From positions 124,001 to 188,000 of the forward strand of contig NZ_CP059735.1 in NCBI RefSeq assembly GCF_000948975.2: a DNA stretch of 64,000 bases, written 5' to 3'. The notes below the pieces were generated by a model. The model did not search any database, was not told the DNA's origin, and saw only the letters and a program-made list of their open reading frames with translations. The DNA comes from Thalassomonas actiniarum. Its GTDB lineage: Bacteria; Pseudomonadota; Gammaproteobacteria; Enterobacterales; Alteromonadaceae. Each line of letters opens with the position of its first letter. The stretch's first letter is position 1. The position numbers and the translations under genes are program-made. Shown here one piece after another: positions 28,912 to 36,633 of this stretch.

Positions 28912-28923
28912 GTGTGATCACAC
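28912..28923. promoter_or_regulatory. 12-bp palindrome in the receptor/TonB divergent spacer
   Basis: GTGTGATCACAC is a perfect dyad 70 bp before the tonB-like start. It contains the CRP half-site TGTGA but with no 6-bp spacer, so it is not a standard CRP site. The remaining 28629-28992 spacer is AT-rich with no further gene. Confidence 0.35.
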
Positions 28924-28992
28924 CTCGCTTGATGCTTAAAGGAAATAAGTGTCATGAGCTAATCAAATTTATAAGATTTACGAGGAAGCAAC

Positions 28993-29592
28993 ATGAAAAG
29001 AACAATCGCTTTAATGCCGTTAGCGGGCATGATTACTTTTGGCTTATTTGCCTTTATGGCTTTTTTAATTCGCAATGACCAGCTTACTCCTATTGTCGGG
29101 GAGCCTATGCCGGTGATAGAAGTGGCGCAAACCCCGGAAGATTCTGAGGTGGAAACGAAACCGAAAACGCTATTGCAGCCGCCGGTGCCGCCCGCTCCTA
29201 TGCCAAAAAGTAATATGATGCCGACCCAGGAAGGTATGGACACCAGTTTTGTTTATCAGCCGGCGACGGTGGATTTAGGCAGCAGCGTCAGCACAGGTAT
29301 TTTTGACGGTGCGGCCGATACCGATGCCAGACCGATAGTGCAGATCCCGCCTAAATATCCAATGGAGGCTCTGAGTAGCGGCATTGAGGGCTGGGTATTA
29401 CTGGCTTTTGATATCGATCCTTTAGGCGGGGTGGAAAATGTCAAAGTATTGGAGGCAAATCCTAAGCGGATTTTCAACAAAGCAGCGAAGCAGGCGTTAA
29501 GAAAGTGGAAGTATCGTGCTAAATTAGTTGACGGCACGGCAGTGGCGCAGAAGAACCTGACGGTGCAATTAGATTTTAATATGGAAACCTGA
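28993..29592 (+). CDS. TonB-family energy transducer 1
   Basis: A 199-residue protein with an N-terminal membrane anchor (about residues 8-28), a short Pro-rich periplasmic region (PPVPPAPMP) and a C-terminal TonB domain (IPPKYPMEALSSGIEGWVLL, then KQALRKWKYRAKL). It couples proton-motive force to outer-membrane receptors. It is the first gene of a TonB-sigma-TonB operon; the sigma gene starts 1 bp after its stop. No ExbB/ExbD or receptor is in the window. Confidence 0.85.
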   Translation: MKRTIALMPLAGMITFGLFAFMAFLIRNDQLTPIVGEPMPVIEVAQTPEDSEVETKPKTLLQPPVPPAPMPKSNMMPTQEGMDTSFVYQPATVDLGSSVSTGIFDGAADTDARPIVQIPPKYPMEALSSGIEGWVLLAFDIDPLGGVENVKVLEANPKRIFNKAAKQALRKWKYRAKLVDGTAVAQKNLTVQLDFNMET

Positions 29593-29593
29593 T

Positions 29594-30160
29594 TTGAAGT
29601 TACCTGCAAAAATAAGGGGTTGGTTTAATCCAAAAGCCAACCCTGAAAAATTACTGGCGAATTATATTGCCACCAATAACAAGCAGGCGCTGGCGTTATT
29701 GGTGGAGCAATTTAACCTGCCGCTTTATCACTACTTAGTGAGCCAGTCGGATAAAGAGCTGGCACAAGACGTATTGCAAACGAGCTGGCTAAAGGTTATG
29801 AAGGTAAAAGAAAGCAGCAAAGCGCACACCAATGTTAAAAGTTGGTTGTTTACCATCGTCCGTAATACCCTGAACGATGAACTTCGCCGCCAGCAAAGGT
29901 GGCAATGGCAGGACGTTGAGCAGCCGTTGTTGACGGGGGAGCCACTGGAAAAAACATGTGAACTGAGCGATAAGCTGGCTAAATTTAACCGGGTGGTTAA
30001 CCAGCTGCCATTTTTTCAGCGGGAGGTGTTTATTCTCCAGCAGGAAGGTTTTTCCCTGCTGGAAATTTGTCAGCTGACCGATGAAAGCTTTGAAACGGTG
30101 AAAAGCCGTTTACGTTATGCCCGGACCAATATCAAAAAACTAATGGGGCCTGAGCTATGA
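29594..30160 (+). CDS. ECF-type RNA polymerase sigma factor
   Basis: A 188-residue extracytoplasmic-function sigma factor. Region 2 runs LYHYLVSQSDKELAQDVLQT to WLFTIVRNTLNDELRRQQRW, and region 4 is QREVFILQQEGFSLLEICQL with SFETVKSRLRYARTNIKKLM. The only start consistent with full region 2 is TTG at 29594, one base after the tonB stop, implying translational coupling. The next gene overlaps by ATGA. No classical anti-sigma (zinc-binding or FecR-like) gene is adjacent. Confidence 0.87.
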   Translation: MKLPAKIRGWFNPKANPEKLLANYIATNNKQALALLVEQFNLPLYHYLVSQSDKELAQDVLQTSWLKVMKVKESSKAHTNVKSWLFTIVRNTLNDELRRQQRWQWQDVEQPLLTGEPLEKTCELSDKLAKFNRVVNQLPFFQREVFILQQEGFSLLEICQLTDESFETVKSRLRYARTNIKKLMGPEL

Positions 30161-30936
30161 GGCAGGCACAGCACAATATTGCCAACGGCAAAGGTAAAGA
30201 CATGAACAAAAACGCTGAAGCACAGGATCTGGCTTTTGAGCAGGAAATACATGCCCTATATCAGCAGAGAAAAAACCAGCTGCAGCCTCCCGAAATCAAA
30301 TTATCAGGACAGGGGATGGCCGGCAGCAGTTACCTGGCCTGGATGCGCCCCTTGTTGTTTTTGTTTGGCGGCGGTGTTGTCTCATTTGGTTTGATGGCGC
30401 TGGTGAGCCACTTTGCCGGTTACCAGCAGCAAACTCAGGCTGTGCCTGAACCGGAGCAAAGGTTTATCCATCTGGCACCCGAACCTGAGCCAGAGGAGCA
30501 GCAAGCGGTAATTGCCGTTATCCCCCCTCTGCCGCCAAAAGTGGTACCTCAGCCGCCTGAAGTTTCGCCGGTATTGACGGCGGATCGCCATCAGCAAGTG
30601 GGTAATAGCGGCGAATTTAACTGGCAGGTGAATACCTCTCAAGAAACGGCCTTTCCTGAGCTTAAACAGCCGGGGTTAGCATTAACTCCCACATATAAAG
30701 TTATGCCGGAATATTCGGTAAAAGCACGGCAAAAAGGACAACAAGGGGAGGTAAAACTTGGTTATAAAATCAATCAAGCCGGGCAGGTGACCGATATTCA
30801 GGTGATTGATGCCAGTGTCGGCCGTGAACTGCAAAAATTATCCCGCCAGGCGCTGGCCAAATGGCGTTATCAGCCTGGTACCGCCGCAGGGCAGCAACAT
30901 CAGGTGGTCTTTGAGTTTAGCCTCAATGGCGGCTGA
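30157..30936 (+). CDS. TonB-domain protein in the anti-sigma position
   Basis: A 259-residue single-pass protein. It has a cytoplasmic N-terminus of about 65 residues, a TM helix (LLFLFGGGVVSFGLMALVSHF), a Pro/Glu-rich spacer (PEPEQRF, PLPPKVVPQPPEVSP) and a C-terminal TonB fold (VMPEYSVKARQKGQQGEVKL, then RQALAKWRYQPG). It overlaps the sigma gene by 4 bp; an internal ATG at 30202 with AAAGGT is an alternative start. Topology and position match an anti-sigma factor, but the periplasmic part is TonB. A double role is inference. Confidence 0.75.
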   Translation: MRQAQHNIANGKGKDMNKNAEAQDLAFEQEIHALYQQRKNQLQPPEIKLSGQGMAGSSYLAWMRPLLFLFGGGVVSFGLMALVSHFAGYQQQTQAVPEPEQRFIHLAPEPEPEEQQAVIAVIPPLPPKVVPQPPEVSPVLTADRHQQVGNSGEFNWQVNTSQETAFPELKQPGLALTPTYKVMPEYSVKARQKGQQGEVKLGYKINQAGQVTDIQVIDASVGRELQKLSRQALAKWRYQPGTAAGQQHQVVFEFSLNGG

Positions 30937-31019
30937 ATATAAGCAAGCCGTTAACGTTCGATAACATACAGATAAATATTAAATTATTGAAAATAAAATT
31001 AATTAGTAAGGATTACATT

Positions 31020-31721
31020 ATGCGTATATTAGTAGGTTTATGTCTGGCTATTTTCAGCTTTTCATCTTTGGCAGCAGCGATCCCGGACTCGCCCCATGTG
31101 TATGTTAAAGGCCGGGGCAAAATTTCAGTGTTGCCGGATTTGGCGGAGATCTCTTTTTCTGTGATCCGCCGTCACAGCGATTTAATCCAGGCAAAAAAAG
31201 AAGCCGATACCTTATCCGCCAACATCATTAAAATTGCCGAAGAGTATGAGATTGCCAAAGAAGATATTTCCGCGTCAGAGCTGTTTATCCAGCAAGAAAT
31301 GCAATACGACCGGGAAGCGGGCAAGCAGGTGATCACCGGCTTTAAGGTGAGCCGAAATATCCAGTTTTATCTTAAGAAAATTGATCTGTATTCACGTTTG
31401 ATGCAAAGCCTGGTGAATGCCGGCATCACCCAGATAAACGGCATCCGGATGATGGCGTCCAATGCCGAAGACCTGCAAAAACAAGCACAGAAACTGGCTA
31501 TTGCCGATGCCAGGGCGGCAGCGGAAGAGCTGGCAGACGGTTTTGAAGTAAAAATAGCCAGGCTTTACCGTGCAGCCAAAGAGCCGATCCGCGGGGAGCA
31601 GCCTTATGCCACCATGGAGAGCATGAGGGATTCGGCCCCCGCCAATATTGTTGAAGGGGCTTTTGAACCCGGCTCTATTACCATAGAGCAAGTGCTGTAT
31701 GCGGTATATCTGATCGAATAA
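31020..31721 (+). CDS. Periplasmic SIMPL-domain protein (YggE-like)
   Basis: A 233-residue exported protein with a signal peptide (ILVGLCLAIFSFSSLAAA) and a SIMPL/DUF541 domain (VKGRGKISVLPDLAEISFSV, then QAQKLAIADARAAAEELADG). E. coli YggE is linked to oxidative stress, but the biochemical role is unclear. I use ATG 31020, preceded by TAAGGAT, instead of the in-frame TTG at 30987. It follows the TonB operon by ~80 bp and may be co-transcribed. Confidence 0.85.
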   Translation: MRILVGLCLAIFSFSSLAAAIPDSPHVYVKGRGKISVLPDLAEISFSVIRRHSDLIQAKKEADTLSANIIKIAEEYEIAKEDISASELFIQQEMQYDREAGKQVITGFKVSRNIQFYLKKIDLYSRLMQSLVNAGITQINGIRMMASNAEDLQKQAQKLAIADARAAAEELADGFEVKIARLYRAAKEPIRGEQPYATMESMRDSAPANIVEGAFEPGSITIEQVLYAVYLIE

Positions 31722-31929
31722 GGGCTAAGACGGCTGGGGGGGAAATTGTTTTAGCGGCTCCAGATGTAAGCTGTAGTCATGTATGCTAAGTCGCTATTGC
31801 CCCATTAAATTAACACTTTGCACCGAATAAAAGCTAGGCAAGTAAATTTTTTGTAAGTGTAAGTATTCTTTACAGTTATTTGTTTTTTGTTTTGTGCTTA
31901 ATATCTAGTTCTTTGTTTTTTATCTGATT

Positions 31930-31997
31930 TTGTTAGTTGGCGTTAAAGTTGCTATAATGTAAGGAAAATGAAACTAAAATGCTGCTAGTTTTAGTTT
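31930..31997 (+). promoter_or_regulatory. Strong promoter and 5'-UTR hairpin of the PEP-CTERM gene
   Basis: In the 309-bp gap 31722-32030: -35 TTGTTA (31930-31935), a 17-bp spacer, and -10 TATAAT (31953-31958). The predicted leader holds a 9-bp stem, AAACTAAAA / TTTTAGTTT (31971-31997), which may stabilise the mRNA. Confidence 0.65.
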
Positions 31998-32030
31998 GCT
32001 GTCAATTTTATAAAAATAAAGGAACGTCCA

Positions 32031-32723
32031 GTGAAAAAATTACTTACCTTAGTTGCCGTATTAGGTTTGAGTACTCAAGTTTATGCTACCCCGATTGATC
32101 TGAGTAACTGGACCGAAACCCCGGGGGGAGACTGGTTACTGGCCGCCGACGGTTCCGGTGTCTTTCAGGCAGACAATGGCCAGGCAACTTTTTTTCTGAG
32201 TGAAGATAATTATATTAACAGAGAATTCAGCGGTACTTTTGGCGTTGAAACCAGCAGCGATGATGATTTTATCGGTTTTGTCTTTGGTTATAACAACAGC
32301 AATGACTATTTGCTGTTCGACTGGAAGCAAGGTTGGCACAGCTCGGCCGAATCAGGTTTTACTTTGTCCCAGATCAGCGGAACTAATGTGGATTTATGGG
32401 GCCATAGCGGTAGCGACCTTACCGTACTTGCATCCGACTATACCACCAGAGACAGCTTCAAAGGCTGGTTAGATAATACCAGCTACAATTTCACTTTGGG
32501 TTTTACCGATAGCAATATTCGTATTGATATTGACGGTAACACCATTTTTGATGTTGACGGTTCATTCAATGAGGGTAAGTTTGGTTTCTATAATTATTCA
32601 CAATCACATGTCCGTTATAGCGGTTTTGAAGAAACCTTAAGCGAAACCGTGCCGGAACCTTCTACTTTGGCTATTTTCGCTTTAGGTGTTATGGGGTTAG
32701 CTGCACGCCGTTTTAAAAAATAA
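32031..32723 (+). CDS. PEP-CTERM secreted protein with thrombospondin-C-like lectin fold
   Basis: A 230-residue exported protein with a signal peptide (LLTLVAVLGLSTQVYA). The C-terminus VPEPSTLAIFALGVMGLAAR followed by RFKK is a textbook PEP-CTERM sorting signal, processed by an exosortase encoded elsewhere. The body contains DDDFIGFVFGYNNSNDYLLF and DWKQGW, which resembles the C-terminal lectin-like domain of animal thrombospondins (DDFAGFVFGYQSSSRFYVVM, WKQ). It is therefore likely a Ca-binding beta-sandwich at the cell surface. The start is GTG behind AAGGA. Confidence 0.78.
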   Translation: MKKLLTLVAVLGLSTQVYATPIDLSNWTETPGGDWLLAADGSGVFQADNGQATFFLSEDNYINREFSGTFGVETSSDDDFIGFVFGYNNSNDYLLFDWKQGWHSSAESGFTLSQISGTNVDLWGHSGSDLTVLASDYTTRDSFKGWLDNTSYNFTLGFTDSNIRIDIDGNTIFDVDGSFNEGKFGFYNYSQSHVRYSGFEETLSETVPEPSTLAIFALGVMGLAARRFKK

Positions 32724-32761
32724 GCAGGTTTATTTATCTCGGGCTGATTGCCGAACAGTAT

Positions 32762-32792
32762 AAAAAAGCACCATGATTTTGGTGCTTTTTTA
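32762..32792 (+). terminator. Intrinsic terminator of the PEP-CTERM gene
   Basis: AAAAAAGCACC / GGTGCTTTTTT stem with an 8-nt loop and terminal T-run, 39 bp after the stop. Confidence 0.85.
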
Positions 32793-32987
32793 CAGGTGGA
32801 ACTATATCCAGCATGCTTAAAGATGATTTATAAAAGGCCGTATAATCAAAGCTGCTGTTTACTTGATAAAGAGCGCTATAACTTATCCGCTATTTTTATG
32901 ACAGTTTTTGTGATTTAGTGCGATATTCACCGTTATTACTTTTTAGTCTATGCCTGTCAAAGCTGGCAGGCAGGAAGAAAGTCACAG

Positions 32988-33644
32988 ATGACTAATCCCG
33001 AAAACGTTATTTTACTCCATGGACTGGCTCGTAGCGCCAGTTCGATGCAACGCATGGAGCAATGCTTAATTGCCCAAGGTTATGCGGTGATCAATGTTGA
33101 CTATCCATCGCGTCATTATCCGATAGAAGTTCTGGCAGAAAAAGTGATCCCGCAAGCTTTGCAACAATGTGGTGATGGTGAAATCAGTTTTGTGACCCAC
33201 TCCATGGGGGGGATCTTAGTCCGGCAGTATTTAAGTCAGCATAAAATAGCCCGACTGAATAAAGTGGTGATGCTTGGACCTCCCAACAAAGGCAGTGAAG
33301 TCGTGGATAAGCTTGGTAAGTTTCCCGGCTTTCATCTGCTAAACGGTGATGCAGGCATGCAGCTTGGTACGGGAAAATTAAGTGTTCCCAATCAATTGGG
33401 ACAGGCTGATTTTAATCTCGGAATTATTGCAGGCACCCAAAGTATTAATTGGCTGCTATCGTTGTTAATACCGGGGAAAAATGATGGCAAAGTGTCTGTG
33501 GAACGAACCCGGCTTGAAGGTATGAGGGAACATCTGGAAATGAATACCACTCATCCTTTTATGATGAAAAACGACAAGGTTATTGAACAGGTTATCCATT
33601 ATTTGCAAACGGGAAAATTCCGTTCTTATCAACTTAAAAAGTAA
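32988..33644 (+). CDS. Lipase-like alpha/beta hydrolase
   Basis: A 218-residue compact hydrolase: LLHGLARSASSM oxyanion loop, THSMGG nucleophile elbow near residue 71, MLGPPNKGSEVVD, and a late NTTHPFMM histidine near residue 187. It resembles small bacterial triacylglycerol lipases/esterases (EstA/LipA type) and has no signal peptide. It is the last gene of the block lying between the two small-RNA copies. Confidence 0.8.
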   Translation: MTNPENVILLHGLARSASSMQRMEQCLIAQGYAVINVDYPSRHYPIEVLAEKVIPQALQQCGDGEISFVTHSMGGILVRQYLSQHKIARLNKVVMLGPPNKGSEVVDKLGKFPGFHLLNGDAGMQLGTGKLSVPNQLGQADFNLGIIAGTQSINWLLSLLIPGKNDGKVSVERTRLEGMREHLEMNTTHPFMMKNDKVIEQVIHYLQTGKFRSYQLKK

Positions 33645-33754
33645 TGAGTACTTATATAACAGTTGCTTGTGTGATTGTTGTTGGCGGCTACGGAATACCG
33701 GCAGAGCTTTTTTCGGCTAGAATTGATTAATTATTAAAAAATTAGAGCAACTAC

Positions 33755-33784
33755 TTTACTTTTGTAGAGTAACAGCTCTATAAT
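33755..33784 (+). promoter_or_regulatory. Promoter and operator-like repeat of small-RNA copy 2
   Basis: -35 TTTACT (33755-33760), 18-bp spacer, -10 TATAAT (33779-33784). The spacer holds TAGAG-N6-CTCTA (33765-33780), at the same position relative to -10 as in copy 1, although the six central bases differ. Confidence 0.75.
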
Positions 33785-33790
33785 GATCCT

Positions 33791-33879
33791 GTTCCGAAAA
33801 GAACGCCTGTTGTAATAATTTGTATATTCTAGCTTTCCCCATAGCTAATACGCCGGTGATAGTTGTCACCGGTTTTTTT
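33791..33879 (+). ncRNA. Small RNA copy 2 at the engB end of the interval
   Basis: Predicted ~89-nt RNA homologous to 24802-24891. The 5' GTTC/GAAC hairpin (33791-33804), the TGTTGTAAT...TTTGTATATTC stretch, and the TAGCT/AGCTA hairpin (33830-33847, loop TTCCCCAT) are conserved. The terminator stem is different in sequence (CCGGTGA/TCACCGG) but keeps its fold and T-run, which argues for selection on structure. In many gammaproteobacteria one such RNA sits between polA and engB; here two copies bracket nine genes. Confidence 0.72.
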
Positions 33880-34018
33880 ATGCCTGCGAAAAAGTGGCTT
33901 TTGATAATTTATTTTATGGTGAAAAAATCTGACAGGGCAGGAGTTTTACTGTTTTTGGGGGGCAGTGAGGTCGCCGCCTGCGTTGTTTTCAGGCGGCAAA
34001 AAAGTATGGTTTTTGCTG

Positions 34019-34675
34019 TTATGCTTCTATTTCGCCTTCACTTTCATCTTCGGTAATATCATCCTCGAACCACTGGCAAATGACATTGTTGGCCTGTTCG
34101 ACCCCGGTGCGTTTCAGGGAGGAGAAAGCCATGACCTGGATATCGGCATCTAAGGCGGCAAGGGTTTTTCTTACCTGCAATACTTCACTGTTACGTTTGC
34201 CCTGTTTCAATTTATCGGCTTTGGTTAATAGCGCCAGCACCGGTAACCCGCTGTCGGCAGCCCATTGGATCAAATCCATGTCCAGGTCTTTTAACGGATG
34301 ACGGATATCCATTAATACCACCAGCCCCTTAAGGCTCTCGCGTTTTTGCAGGTACTCTCCCAGCGCTTTTTGCCATTTCTTTTTCATTTCCAGCGGTACT
34401 TTGGCAAAACCGTAACCGGGTAAATCCACCAGGCGCTTGTTTTCGGCGATTTCAAAGACGTTGATCAGCTGGGTGCGCCCGGGGGTTTTACTGGTTCTGG
34501 CCAGGCTTTTTTGCCGGGTTAGGGTATTGAGGGCGCTGGATTTTCCGGCGTTTGATCGGCCAGCAAAGGCTACTTCGATGCCGCCTTCAGCGGGTAAACT
34601 GCGAATATCGGGTGCGCTGATGGTAAACGTGGCTTTTTGTAGATTAATGGCTGACGATGACAAGGGATTATCCAA
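34019..34675 (-). CDS. engB: Ribosome-biogenesis GTPase EngB (YihA/YsxC)
   Basis: A 218-residue TRAFAC GTPase needed for late 50S assembly. The G1 loop [10 protein letters not shown]2 TPGRTQ, G3 DLPGYG, G4 TKADKL and G5 FSSLK are all present. The start appears to be TTG at 34675, since no in-frame ATG precedes the conserved INLQKATF segment; no good ribosome site is seen. It diverges from the cytochrome c4 genes. The C-terminus carries a short acidic tail ([15 protein letters not shown]). Confidence 0.94.
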   Translation of the reverse strand: MDNPLSSSAINLQKATFTISAPDIRSLPAEGGIEVAFAGRSNAGKSSALNTLTRQKSLARTSKTPGRTQLINVFEIAENKRLVDLPGYGFAKVPLEMKKKWQKALGEYLQKRESLKGLVVLMDIRHPLKDLDMDLIQWAADSGLPVLALLTKADKLKQGKRNSEVLQVRKTLAALDADIQVMAFSSLKRTGVEQANNVICQWFEDDITEDESEGEIEA

Positions 34676-34766
34676 TTACAATTGCAAAAAAGGCTATTAT
34701 ATCTTTTTTTTGCCGGTAAATAATGCAATTCCCTTAGAAATACTGTGAGTTTTTTTTCTACTGCCG

Positions 34767-34794
34767 TTACACGCGGGAGATATTCGTGTAAAAT
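34767..34794 (+). promoter_or_regulatory. Promoter of the tetraheme cytochrome gene
   Basis: -35 TTACAC, 16-bp spacer, -10 TAAAAT, within a dyad TTACAC-N13-GTGTAA. The block from TTACAC through GTGTAAAATGCTG and CACTTTTT recurs at the diheme gene (36506-36533). Confidence 0.65.
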
Positions 34795-34876
34795 GCTGCC
34801 ACTTTTTTATCATATATTTATCAAAATCCGGAAAATAGCCCGGGTATTTGATCAACCGGAAGCAGAGAGCCAGTTA

Positions 34877-36112
34877 ATGAAAAAGATTATTTTTTCGCTA
34901 TTGTTCGGGTTAAGCCTGATAAATGTTGCATCAGCAGCAGGTAATGCGGAAGCGGGCAAAACAAAGTCAGCCATGTGTGCCGCTTGCCATGGTCCCACGG
35001 GGATTGGCGCCGCTCCTAACTATCCTAACCTTGCCGGCCAGCACGCCGATTATATCGTTAAGCAGCTGAAAGCTTTTAAAGACGGCAGCAGGAAAGATCC
35101 GGTTATGGCGCCTATGGCCGCCGGTTTATCTGAAGCGGATATGGCGGATCTGGGTGCCTATTTTGCTGCACAAAGCCGCAGCGGGGGAGCAACGGATACC
35201 GCTGCCGCCGGCACCGGCGCAGCACCGGCAGCGCCTGCCGCTCCGGCTTTTGTTCCTGATCCCCTGGTAGGTAAAGGCTTGTATGAATTCGGTGATAATT
35301 CCCGCACTATCGTGGCCTGTATCAACTGTCACGGTAAAGACGGTAACAGTGACGTTTTAGTGAACCCTAACTTGTCGAAGCAGCATTCCCAGTATATCGA
35401 GAAGCAGCTGAAAAATTTCAGAGCTAAAGATCGTGTTAACCTGGCCATGAATACCTTCACCGAGAATATGACGGATGAAGACATTGCCAATATCGGCGCT
35501 TATTTTGCCGATACCAAGGCAGTTGCCCATCAGCAGGGCAGAAAACCGGTTGCACCTTTAGCCCTGGCCGCCGATGTTGCTGCCGGTAAAGCCAAAGCGG
35601 CAACTTGTACCGCCTGTCACGGCGCCGACGGTAATGCCATGGTGCCTATGTATCCTAAGCTGGCGGGACAAAGTGCCACTTATATCGCCAAGCAGCTGGC
35701 GGACTTTAAAGCGGGCGGCACCAGTGGTCGTAACGACCCGGTAATGGCGCCTATGGCAGCTGCTTTATCTGAGCAGGATATGCAGGAATTAGCCAGTTAC
35801 TTCTCGGCGCAAAAAGTGAGCCCGGGTAACGGCAAGGCGGATCAGGCCGGTAAAAAATTATACTTAGGCGGTGACGTTGAGCGTGAAATTACCGCTTGTG
35901 TTGCCTGTCACGGCATTCAAGGTGAAGGCATGACTTATGCCGGTTTCCCTGCGATCGGCGGACAAAGTGTTGAGTACCTGACCAGCCAGCTGGAGAAATT
36001 CCGTACCGGTGAGCGCGCCAACGATAAGAACGGTATGATGCGTAATATCGCCATGAACCTGTCTAAGAAAGATATTGCGGCATTAACTCAATATATGTCG
36101 TCACTAAAATAA
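34877..36112 (+). CDS. Tetraheme c-type cytochrome made of two fused cytochrome c4 units
   Basis: A 411-residue periplasmic electron carrier. The true start is ATG 34877 with a signal peptide (KKIIFSLLFGLSLINVASA); a longer open frame upstream runs through the promoter. Four haem sites occur in order: CAACH, CINCH, CTACH and CVACH. An Ala/Pro-rich linker in the first half (AAAGTGAAPAAPAAPAF) and a second linker near residue 220 separate the domains. The C-terminal half is very similar to the diheme c4 encoded next (e.g. KITACVACHG versus EITACVACHG). It probably passes electrons from the bc1 complex to terminal oxidases. Confidence 0.88.
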   Translation: MKKIIFSLLFGLSLINVASAAGNAEAGKTKSAMCAACHGPTGIGAAPNYPNLAGQHADYIVKQLKAFKDGSRKDPVMAPMAAGLSEADMADLGAYFAAQSRSGGATDTAAAGTGAAPAAPAAPAFVPDPLVGKGLYEFGDNSRTIVACINCHGKDGNSDVLVNPNLSKQHSQYIEKQLKNFRAKDRVNLAMNTFTENMTDEDIANIGAYFADTKAVAHQQGRKPVAPLALAADVAAGKAKAATCTACHGADGNAMVPMYPKLAGQSATYIAKQLADFKAGGTSGRNDPVMAPMAAALSEQDMQELASYFSAQKVSPGNGKADQAGKKLYLGGDVEREITACVACHGIQGEGMTYAGFPAIGGQSVEYLTSQLEKFRTGERANDKNGMMRNIAMNLSKKDIAALTQYMSSLK

Positions 36113-36138
36113 GCTTTCTGCTGTAAAGTGAGTTTTTG

Positions 36139-36172
36139 AAAAGCCGGTTGCCGCAAGCAACCGGCTTTTTTA
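36139..36172 (+). terminator. Intrinsic terminator of the tetraheme cytochrome gene
   Basis: AAGCCGGTTGC / GCAACCGGCTT stem with a 5-nt loop and T-run, just before the repeat tract. Confidence 0.85.
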
Positions 36173-36178
36173 ATACAT

Positions 36179-36385
36179 GGAAGTATATATCCAGCGGGTT
36201 CAGGGATGAGCAGGAGCCGGGTTTATACAGGAAGTATGTATCCAGCGGGCTCAGGGATGAGCAGGAGCCGGGTTTATACAGGAAGTATGTCAACTTATAG
36301 GCTCCCGGCATAAGTTAAGTACTTACGTCCTGTAAGTAATCCAGCGCTTACCTGATAAAAAACGGATGAGCAGGAGCCGGGTTTA
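36179..36385. repeat. 51-bp tandem repeats downstream of the tetraheme cytochrome
   Basis: Two nearly identical 51-bp units (36179-36229 and 36230-36280), starting GGAAGTAT and containing GGATGAGCAGGAGCCGGG, are followed by a partial third start (36281-36290). A detached fragment, GGATGAGCAGGAGCCGGG plus TTTA, lies at 36364-36385. A 23-bp segment at 36300-36322 (GGCTCCCGGCATAAGTTAAG plus TAC) recurs exactly at 37349-37371. The rest of the 36113-36633 gap holds only the terminator and the next promoter. Confidence 0.8.
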
Positions 36386-36505
36386 GTGCCGGGAATTACG
36401 ATATATAGCTGTTGCCAGTTTACAGTCCCGAAGGTATCCGGCGTTTAAATTTTCACTGATTTCACCAATATCTGCTGGTTTTAAAGGATTTTTCCCTTTC
36501 TGTTC

Positions 36506-36533
36506 TTACACCGGGGCCGGAATCGTGTAAAAT
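36506..36533 (+). promoter_or_regulatory. Promoter of the diheme cytochrome c4 gene
   Basis: -35 TTACAC (36506-36511), 16-bp spacer, -10 TAAAAT (36528-36533), with the same TTACAC-N13-GTGTAA dyad and downstream TGCTG-x-CACTTTTT as the tetraheme gene promoter. Confidence 0.65.
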
Positions 36534-36633
36534 GCTGTCACTTTTTCATCATTTCCGTCAGTTAACGATATTGCTACAGGCAAACGGCCGAAGGCAGACA
36601 AGTAACTGCTGACAACAAGCAGAGAGCAACATA

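Noticed and set aside
28912-28923. CRP binding site
   Set aside because: The two TGTGA-type arms abut directly without the 6-bp spacer that CRP needs.
34745-34876. 44-codon N-terminal extension of the tetraheme cytochrome
   Set aside because: It would place the promoter (34767-34794) inside the coding region and bury the signal peptide; ATG 34877 gives a normal exported cytochrome.
36179-36385. CRISPR array
   Set aside because: The 51-bp units are directly adjacent with no unique spacers, there are only two full copies, and no cas genes are present.
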